This document shows, piece by piece, positions 56,156 through 64,000 of a DNA stretch of 64,000 bases (positions are counted from its first letter, which is position 1; each line of letters starts with the position of its first letter). The translations under genes and the position numbers were made by a program. The notes beneath the pieces are model-generated. The model made no database searches. It was not told the origin of the DNA and saw only the letters and a program-made list of their open reading frames with translations. The DNA is from Pictodentalium vernedei (lineage: Eukaryota > Mollusca > Scaphopoda > Dentaliida > Dentaliidae): contig CM062289.1 of the NCBI GenBank assembly GCA_031216915.1, positions 20,314,520 through 20,378,519 of the forward strand, read 5' to 3'.

Positions 56156-57468
56156 TGGGCTTCTAGCACTCTACCAGTTAAGCAGCCTTACTTGTGTCTT
56201 GATAGGTTTTGAGGCTATATATATATATCAATTCCATGCAATATATGAATACGTGTTAATGATAAAAAAGCAGATTCCCAAGAATTTTTACATAGTTGAG
56301 CCTGCGGTTAGCCATCTCCAAACCATGGTGAATGGTCAGTCGGTTAGAGTCAGTTTAAAATTTTTGCACACTGCATAAGGAAGTTAGGTAGTTTTTCCTT
56401 TTTTTGGTGTATCTACATTTATCTCACAATCGGGGCGTTTTTGCACTGTTACGCAACTGAAGTTTTATGTATCTGGGCCCTTGTTCCGAATCCGCATCAA
56501 GGGCCCCTGATACAAGCGTGTACGTCTGCTGTTGCCAAAACAACAGCATTAATATCATTTTTCGATCGCTTAGTGTTTTTCCCTTCAGAGAAAATAATAT
56601 TAGGAGAGGCGAAGCCGAACCTAATATTGTTTTCTCTGAGCCGTATATGACACTCATAGATCTGCCAACTAAACGCCCTGTAATGTATTTATTATGCACG
56701 GCATGCTAAAATGTCACTGGAGAAGTTAACTCAACGAATAGTTAAATGATGCGCACTTTTCGGCATCGTGGGCTGGTATGTAGCCTATTATTGGGATTTT
56801 CCTGAACGCTTGAGTTGAGGCTTCTCTCTTGAAGTTAAAGGATTAGCTTTCGCTATGAAATGTGGAAACCTCCACCTCAATAAACGATGAACGGCATATT
56901 TTAAAATATAATAAACCTTTACACCTAGAGGGATATTTAATTCACCAGTAATTGTTGCAAAAGTAACAACCAAATTCACGTTGACGAAACACACAGTTGC
57001 TCCACTTGGCAAGACAGTATTCAGTAAAGTGAATCCCAGTGACGTAATTTTCTCTGAAGTGTAACATCATCACTGACCTCAATATGGAGATCAATGAACG
57101 CTATTCTATTTTTCAATTTGCGTCTTTCCATCGATAAGGCAAATAAAAAAGTTCCTCTTAAAATAGTTTTATTACACATTTTGTGGTCAATATTGTGAGA
57201 TAAATTTGTCATCACCACAGTGTCAGGGACCGACCTGGGCATGCGCCAGTGCGTATTTGGTTCTGAAACATCAGGACCTGGCTCTTAAATCTCAGAAATA
57301 GGCTTCTCAGTTGGCGCGTAACTTCTCAGATCATATTTTGATATTCTTTTGATGGATAATTGAGAGAGACACTCTTACATGTATTATATATACATGTGTA
57401 TGATTATCATTTATCATTGTTATACATGTAGAGTGCTTAAGTTAATACTTCAAGTCTTAATTACCAAG
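56156..57468. other. Gene-less stretch with one hairpin
   Basis: 56586-56640 has arms TCAGAGAAAATAATATTAGG and CCTAATATTGTTTTCTCTGA. Two minus-strand frames (56788-57012, 57021-57242) look unremarkable and have no recognisable domain. Confidence 0.5.
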
Positions 57469-57556
57469 CATTAATCTTCACTGTGGTTTCTGATCAAGTC
57501 TTGGCTGCCTAAATAGGCAGCCAAGACTTGATCAGAAACCACAGTGAAGATTAATG
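57469..57556. repeat. Perfect 88-bp palindrome
   Basis: Arms of 43 bp (57469-57511 and 57514-57556) are exact reverse complements with a 2-base spacer. They begin CATTAATCTTCACTGTGG. No matching terminal repeats were found around it, so it may be the centre of a MITE whose ends have decayed. Confidence 0.95.
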
Positions 57557-57594
57557 TTTGCTATAGTGTACTAAATGAAAATGATGAGAGCTAT

Positions 57595-57933
57595 TCCAGT
57601 TAAAACTAGAAGTCCTGTCATGAAATGCGCATAAATAGCACGTTGATATGCACGTTAAGCTGCGCGTTATGGCCCAAGTAAAGCTATCAAATTCTGTACA
57701 TATGGCCTGTGCACAAGCAATGTTTCAGCCAATGGACCTCCGGGTAACCCGGAGGTCCATTGGCAGAAGCATTGCATATGTTTGCTATGTTTGCTATGAG
57801 TAACCAGGAGAACCTGCCGTGCTTTGGATGCCATTCGATATGGCAATTGCGCGCAATTCCAATGCGCAATTACACATAACATACATTACACATAAGCGCA
57901 CTATTCGTGACAGGACTTCTAGTTTTAACTGTA
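57595..57933. mobile_element. Tc1/mariner-like MITE, copy 4
   Basis: Ends CAGTTAAAACTAGAAGTCC and GGACTTCTAGTTTTAACTG. TA is kept on the right (57932-57933) but mutated on the left. The hairpin CCAATGGACCTCCGGGTAAC is the same as in copy 2. Confidence 0.88.
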
Positions 57934-58050
57934 CATACTTGCAGTGTGTGTTACAAACAGCAGCGTGACTCCGTAAATTGAAATCTTGCGCAGGAATTGA
58001 AAAAATAGGCTCCAAGGCTAGAGCGTATTTTAAATAATCCTGATCGGTCC

Positions 58051-58193
58051 CTGAGTGTGTGTCTCCAGATATTCTGATCAAGTCTCGTTGTAGGCACAGA
58101 ATCGCATTTCGACTTGCCCTAACAGGCTCATCGAAATACTGTTCTGTTCCTACAACTTGACTTCATCTGAATTCCCGGAGACACACACTGTGG
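58051..58193. repeat. Imperfect inverted repeat
   Basis: GTGTGTGTCTCC..TCTGATCAAGTCTCGTTGTAGG..ATTTCGA is mirrored by TCGAAATACTG..CCTACAACTTGACTTCATCTGA..GGAGACACACAC. The mismatches indicate age. It may be a hairpin MITE core. Confidence 0.75.
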
Positions 58194-58693
58194 TGATAAT
58201 CTGTATGTATCTCATCTTTTTTTCCCAATTTTGACACAAACCTTAACAGCAAATATCACAGAATTATGGGGAGACTGGAAACTGAAAAAAACCCATAATT
58301 GATGAACTCTCCCATGACTCCATACTTGTTCCTGTGAACTGAGTTGTATTTAACCTTTTGTAAACATCCTAAAAGGTAAACAAACAGAAGAAAAATGGCA
58401 GCCCTTGTAAAATAGAGACACCCACATTTAGAATTAGTCTCTCATGAAGGAGAAAAAGAATTCTTTGAGTTTTGTGCTAGAAAGATTGTAGAATATACAG
58501 TACAGCCTACAATGAAGTGGAAACCTGGACGTGCTAATAATGTGCTATTTGCATCACATTCATATCTGAATATCGCGAAATTTTTATAGCAACAACGCTT
58601 CAGTTGGTCATGATTTGGCTGGTCGAATGTGCTAAGATGACGAAATAAAAAAACTGCTTGTGTTGTGAACCCCCCGCCAACACACAGTTTTTT

Positions 58694-58837
58694 TGTGTAG
58701 TGGTCGAGGTATAAAGGCCATTTACCAACCAGCCTGGTTGGTCCAGATCTCTTAGTCTCATGGTAAATCGGTCGCTTTGTGTGCTAGAGGTTGACAGTTT
58801 GAACCCTGGCTCCCGCACTTATCTCTCCTCCTGTTAC
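58694..58837 (+). mobile_element. SINE family 2, copy 1
   Basis: GTATAAAGGCCATTTACCAA, then TAGTCTCATGGTAAATCGG (A-box-like), GGTTGACAGTTTGAACCCTG (B-box-like), CTCCCGCACTTATCTCTCC and TCCTGTTAC. It is unrelated to family 1. A second copy follows at 58951. Confidence 0.7.
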
Positions 58838-58950
58838 ATTTGGGGATCGTCCGATCCTCACCAGTTGGTGACACTGCGGGTGTTTGGACCACTGTGAGGG
58901 AGGAACCTGGGTGAGATTCACAAGTGGTGGATCTCGAAAGAAGTTGGAGA

Positions 58951-59109
58951 GTAGTGTAACGGTCAAGGTATAAAGGCCATTTACATGTACCAACCAGCCA
59001 GGTTGGTCCGTATCTGTTAGTCTCGTGGTAAAATCGGTCACTTTGTGTGCTAGAGGTCAACGGTTCGAACCCTGGCTCCCGCACTTACATGTATCTCTCC
59101 TCCTGTTAC
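58951..59109 (+). mobile_element. SINE family 2, copy 2
   Basis: Same order of words as copy 1, with a better B box (CGGTTCGAACCCTGG). The two copies are in tandem about 257 bp apart, so this could be a local duplication and not two independent insertions. The minus-strand frames here are by-products. Confidence 0.7.
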
Positions 59110-60596
59110 CGTTGAAAGGAAAACATGCACAGCAGCGTTTTTCACCAAGAAGTAAAAATTGCCATGTTGTACAGTCTTCATTCAATGATGCATTAAAAAA
59201 AAAGGAACGCTTCTACCGTCAACCGAATCCTTGATAATTTTGATAATGCGAAACGCTTTAATGAGTTGGTAGGATTTGATAATATCTTGGAACTAGTGCC
59301 ATTTCTTCTAGTAGTTACAGTTTCAAGTTGTATTACAAATTGTTGATGAACAGGGTTGAAATCATGTGCTTTGACTCCTTGACTCTATTTGCCGACTCTA
59401 TTCGTGGACTCTATTCGTAGACTTCATTCATTACTCTTTACTAAATGAATTGAATGATTTAACCTACTCACTTTAGCATTCTTCGAGTGTAGTTAATACA
59501 TCATGTATTCTAAATGGCCTACTCTCTTTTTTTCTTTCATCTGGTTCTTTTTTTTTTACTTTTCTTTTTTTTCTTTTCTTTTTTTCCTCTTTCCTTTCAA
59601 ATCTTATTCCATTCCTGTTGTAGTCCAAACACGCTTGCATATCGTTGCCCGGTGGGCTGTCTCCGCCCACCCTTACTGCGCGTGATGGTCAGTACGATCA
59701 GTGCTATTAATAAAGCTCACCAAATATATTTTATTCTGTTTTCAGTTTTGGTCTCGGAGACTTGTCTTATGACCCCCCGTCAGAGCGATCACATCAAGCG
59801 CGTTCCAGTGGGGGTGATGGGCTGTCTCTGAGGGCATAAATTTGTCTATGCCCAAAGAAATTCTTTTTGTAACTGTCATCCCTTTATCCTTGCGGGGAAG
59901 GGGGTTATGGGGGGCAGGTGGGGGTCCTCGGGTGACGATGTGCGTGTTTACCTACTAACTGTTACCACCTGCCAGAGTGAATTAATAAACTAGCTAGGGA
60001 GACGACTTACATAAGCTGTCAGCTTTTTGTCGAAACTCTTCTTTACATTGTAACCCATCTATTTGTTCAACTTTGTTATATTGTGTACTATTGTGCATTT
60101 TGTGTTGTACCTTTCTTATTATCTGCTATGTAATGTATACAAGTAACAAACTTTCCAATAAATATTGTTTAAACTAAATTATGTGATTTAATCTTTATAA
60201 CCAGTAGGTTTTCAGGAAAATGCCTGAATCGTCTTTTGCACATCCAAACTGAGCTATCAGTCTGATCAGACGCAGTTTACCGTATTTACTCTATGTATTG
60301 GGGCACTCTATGATTAGGGACACACATTTTTTCCAGAAAAATATATTTTTTTTTTTTGCTCCAAGGTTAGAGACACTCAGGAGACTTGTTTCCAGTTGGC
60401 TCAGTCACCTGAAAACTGCAAAATGCTCAATATTAAAGCTAAGCTTGTGTTTAATTTTCCTTTTTAAACTATAAAAGATTGATAATACATAATGATTTGT
60501 GTTGTTTTTATTTAAATCTAATCCTAAGTTTTAATATTTACAGTCCGGACTGACATGAGGAAGACTATTTAATATTACATTGATTGTGACAGTCTT
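59110..60596. other. Gene-less stretch with a possible poly(A) end
   Basis: A T/C-rich tract occupies 59525-59610. At about 59990-60180 the sequence has the look of a 3' UTR, ending CTTTCCAATAAATATTG, but no open frame leads into it. No gene is called. Confidence 0.4.
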
Positions 60597-60785
60597 CAAC
60601 TCTTTACCTAACGCTAGAAGCAGACGACACTCGAAAAAAAAATTCTTGTGTAACTAACAATTTTCATTTTTTACTTCCAAAACATAGCTTATGACCCCTC
60701 ATTGGAACAAGCACAATGCGCTCACTCCAATTAGGGGATCCTAAACTATGTTTTGGAAGCAAAAAATGAAAATATAAAAAAAATT
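60597..60785. mobile_element. piggyBac-like MITE remnant
   Basis: The left end CTCTTTACCTAACG and the hairpin arms TTACTTCCAAAACATAGCTTATG / ATGTTTTGGAAGCAAAAAATG match the copy at 47204. The right terminus is missing and the hairpin is damaged. Confidence 0.7.
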
Positions 60786-61266
60786 GGATGGGGATTTTCG
60801 TAATAGTGATGGAAAACGAATCACACACAGCTTTATTCAGCATCAAAACAAGACCAGGGTGTGTTTTTTTCCATTTTCTAAGAGTTGGGACATCTGTGAA
60901 AATAATTATTTTTAGCTGTTCCAATACAGTAAATACGGTAATAGCGGAGCTCGGGAATTTCTGTTTCCTTGTTTAAAATAAATTTTAATCTGCTCATTCA
61001 TCACATGAATATTTGTATTTCATTTTACATCACCCCAACTGGTGCTTGATATCGTCATTATCAATCGTAAAAGGAAGACTTCCCCCCTCTGACTTTAAAG
61101 ATTGAGAGCTTTATATTTATAAAAGTTTAAACTGCAATTGTGTAAACATACTCTCGAGGCCACTCGTGAAACCAGGTAGGCCAAGGGAAATCCAAACTTC
61201 AATTGCATAGACATCAACAAATACATCGACTACATCAGTTCTTTTAGAATAAAAGCTTTGCATGGC

Positions 61267-61812
61267 TCAAGCAGGGCTTATATTTCGTCTAAATTTGTGA
61301 GAATCCATTTGGATTCTCGTGAAAATGGTTGCGAGAATCCATACCTACTATGAGTGTCCCAGGATCCCATGACGCCACCATGGTTGAACCACTGTTGTAT
61401 ACTGATAACACATGTTAACCTTTTACCCAACACACCTTTTTAATTTTTAAAACTAAGTTTGATAATTTTTAAACAATAAATAATAAATGAATCATAAAAA
61501 TTAAATGAACAACATTTACCAATAAAATCTAACAAATATGGCTGTCATTGGAACCGGCTCAATGAGCCGGTTCCAATGACTGCCATATTTGTCCAATTTT
61601 ATTGACAAAGTGTCAGGATATTTCAGGTCATGTTAGCCTTCTATTGGTTAATTTGTTGCCACTGTGTTAGTTAAAGGGTTAAATTGACTCAATTTTTTCA
61701 CGCGAATCCTAGCAGAGGTGCAGCAAGAATCTACATGGATTCTCGCCGGTTTTATTTCGCGAATCTTTGTGTGAATCGATTCTCGGATTCTCGTCGAAAT
61801 ATAAGCCTTGGT
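61267..61812. repeat. Composite repeat R3, copy 2 (contains a MITE)
   Basis: Bounded by inverted GGGCTTATATTTCG (left) and CGAAATATAAGCC (right). A near-perfect direct repeat of about 28 bp, ATAAAAGCTTTGCATGGCTCAAG with flanking bases, lies just outside (about 61243-61270 and 61817-61845). Internally it matches 52560-53100 in reverse, including the MITE at the same site. R3 itself may be a TIR element. Confidence 0.75.
61415..61682. mobile_element. piggyBac-like MITE inside R3 copy 2
   Basis: TTAA at 61415-61418 and 61679-61682. Ends CCTTTTACCCAACACA and TGTGTTAGTTAAAGGG. Hairpin CATTGGAACCGGCTCAATGA..GCCGGTTCCAATG is intact here but partly deleted in copy 1. Confidence 0.9.
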
Positions 61813-61945
61813 TCGTTTAGGATAAAAGCTTTGCATGGCTCAAGACATCCATATTATTGTAAGTATTCACTCCTCTTCTTTTCATCCAAAAAAATTACGA
61901 ATGATAGAAAATATCACATTAATGCTATAGAAATATCGCAATAAT

Positions 61946-64000
61946 ACACTAATATGGCGTCATTAGGCCTAAAAAAATTTAAAATATGTTTCTCAGGCCC
62001 TCCCGCATGGTCCTTTTGGCTGCTGCATGCTCTCTTTTTATAGCCAATGTAAACTTAAATAAAATAAAAATTAAAATGGTTTACATCTGATATTTTACCC
62101 AATTTAAAAAATTGATAAATTTGTCCTTTGAGTGCAAGAATTCTTTGCAATGCCTTAGCATTGCAAAGCCTTCTTGCTCTCAGGGGACGAAATACACCTT
62201 CACCCATGCTATTCTGTAGATTATGTCGCCTAAAATATAAAACAATAACATGAACTTTTGATGACAAAGAAATAATTACAGAAATAAAAAATAAAATAAA
62301 AACTGCTCGCCTGCATGCAATTTTACAAATAATGGCCTGAGAAACAGAAGATCTGCTTTGTGTAGCCTTAACAGAAGAATATCACCTAATGGTATACTTT
62401 GTTCTAGGCGTCCTTGTTGCGTCCTTGGAAATATTGCCCACCCGTGGAAAGTGACCCGTCCACGGCGACGTGTTGTACATAGTACACCTTCAGACAGGAC
62501 TTTCTATCACATTGTAATAGTTCCATGGCAAATTTTAGTTTATATATCAGTCTATATATTTTGTACTGCTGTATGCAGTATTTACTGCTGAGTGTGGTAA
62601 ACATGGATTTTTTCATGTATTTTTGTCACACTTTTTCATATATAGAATGTCTTTTATTTTTATACTGTACTAATGACCCAGACATAGCTGGTGCTAACTC
62701 TTAAAATATAGGGCCAAACACAAATTTTGCCCCCCAATCCCCAAAATTTGCATCTAAAACTAAAGAAAACATGTCCTGAAAGGCCCTCCACACTTCGCCC
62801 CTACTGCGCATGCGCAGTGTCAAGGACGTTCCGAAATTGGCGCCATTAATCATTCTAAGTTTGGCCCTTCATCAGTTAACATCTGACTGATCTTTGTGCT
62901 TATAAATCTCAGTTTAAATGATGCCAGACACATAAATATTAGTGAAATGGTGATTCTAAGGAGGATAGAGAAGGAGGAGAGGAAAAGAATGTGTGACAGA
63001 ATATTATCAGGGCTGTAACTTAAAATTTTTTAATGAAATTATGTTAAGTTACCTATTTTCAAGGCAGCAGCCATTTTGTTGTCATTCTGATTATTTAGTT
63101 ACACTGTTTTTTAAGTGTTTTCCTCTCTTCCTGTCCTTTAAGTTCCCCCTTGCTATTCTCCCATGCTTTTGGCATAGTTTTTGTAATTATTATTACTAAA
63201 TTTTCTTGGGAGTTTTAGCCGAATAACAGAATGAATTCTGTTCTTTCCCCATGTTTACGTCTTCACTTACGGGTGGTTAGGCGTTGTGTTCTGCATCTAC
63301 CATCTGATGTTCTGCAGTTTCTTCCCTGGAAGTCTCTGTTTTGCATCAGATAGTGTATTTTTGGTAACTGATTTCGGGCCTGGGTGCCTGGAGTCTTATT
63401 TTAGTGTTTTTACACTCATTGTTTACATTTACAACAGCCCTCTGTGTGAGGGGGGGATTTCTAAAAAATAATATCTTGATGTTATTTTAATCATAACTAG
63501 ATACATTATTATTGTTCGTAAGTGTTGAATAAATTGTTTAAAATATTTTTAAAATTTTTGTCCACACTTAGGCTTGGGATCCATTAGGGCTCAACGTTAC
63601 TTTTCAGAAACCTGGGCTGTTCTGAAAAAATATTTTTTCAAAATATTTTGATTTCAATTATTTTTTCTATATTAATGGATCATATTATTATTATGTATTT
63701 TGATTGCCAGGGGTTAGTGCGAGTACCAGGACTTGTTTTCTTTTCACATTGAAAGGATATTGATCAATTGTTTTAAGAGGAAGTCTTCCTCTGACTTTAT
63801 TATCATTCTATATGTGGTCAGTGTACTCGCATTAACTCCTGTTCTGTATCGTATGATTTCGATGACAATATGGGAAGCGTATGTCACGGTATGTTGTTGG
63901 GGATTTGGACACTCCGGTCCTTTCCCCGCAGGGTCACTCTACTTTATCAATTTCTATTTCAGACGATCAAGAGTAGGGTGATGTATCTGTGATGTCTTCC
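61946..64000. other. Gene-less end of window
   Basis: No protein or element is recognised. A hairpin TTTGCAATGCCTTAGCATTGCAAAG lies at about 62145-62168. An NRF-1-like palindrome lies at 62803-62818. The small frames at 62055-62267, 62358-62591, 62993-63199 and 63733-63981 have no support. Confidence 0.45.
62803..62818. promoter_or_regulatory. NRF-1-type 16-bp palindrome
   Basis: ACTGCGCATGCGCAGT is a perfect palindrome matching the known NRF-1 core TGCGCATGCGCA, which marks many animal promoters. GGCGCCATTA follows about 20 bp later. It could be the promoter of a host gene extending beyond the window. No coding exon is visible to support this. Confidence 0.35.

Noticed and set aside
56788..57242. 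Two adjacent minus-strand frames of 73-74 aa as exons of a gene
   Set aside because: No splice signals joining them, no recognisable domain and ordinary length for random open frames in this composition.
59473..59670. Lysine-rich minus-strand protein
   Set aside because: It is the complement of a T/C-rich low-complexity tract (59525-59610).

Overview
The window is animal nuclear DNA made almost entirely of transposable elements. I found no host gene that I could recognise. Eukaryotic signs are GT..AG introns in transposase genes, tRNA-headed SINEs, non-LTR retrotransposons with target-site duplications (TSDs) and a dense population of hairpin MITEs. The roughly 160-bp repeat families (around 51-54 kb) and the many TACATGTA runs suggest a marine invertebrate, perhaps a mollusc. 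That is an impression from sequence style, not a demonstrated identification.

Layout. 1-6.86 kb: AT-rich sequence with two SINEs that have clean TSDs, an interspersed repeat family (3.0-4.4 kb) and small tandem duplications. 6.86-18.47 kb: an 11.6-kb element with long inverted arms. Each arm carries the same two small ORFs and an array of GTATCATAC-type motifs, and the unique centre carries a broken zinc-finger reading frame behind a CCAAT/TATA-like promoter. The right arm also holds a 2.9-kb palindromic insertion whose empty site is preserved in the left arm. 19.1-21.7 kb: decayed LINEs. 22.3-25.4 kb: a 5'-truncated LINE (copy C). 26.26-32.56 kb: a nearly full-length LINE (copy B) with ORF1, endonuclease and reverse transcriptase, broken by a few frameshifts. 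33.2-34.7 kb: two foldback elements.

34.7-45.9 kb: two Mutator-like (MULE) transposons 391 bp apart, each bounded by an 8-bp TSD. MULE-A (34684-39759) has an intron-containing transposase interrupted by LINE copy D, itself flanked by a perfect 12-bp TSD. MULE-B (40151-45878) encodes a FLYWCH plus MULE transposase that looks intact over its two visible exons. Its intron is filled by a 153-bp satellite derived from a MITE, and its ends are arrays of the motif GGTCCGAATCGTCC.

46-64 kb: MITEs of a piggyBac-like type (TTAA, CCCTTTACC ends), a Tc1/mariner-like type (TA, CAGTTAAAAC ends) and a hAT-like type, most with perfect hairpin centres, plus SINEs and tandem families of about 160 bp. The last 2 kb has no recognisable gene but contains a 16-bp NRF-1-type palindrome.

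The genes do not form a pathway. They are separate selfish elements in several nested layers, so insertion order can be read directly: LINE D after MULE-A, the nested palindrome after duplication of the big element's arms, and the SINE before the nested palindrome formed. The strongest candidate for something undescribed is the 11.6-kb coding inverted-repeat element.
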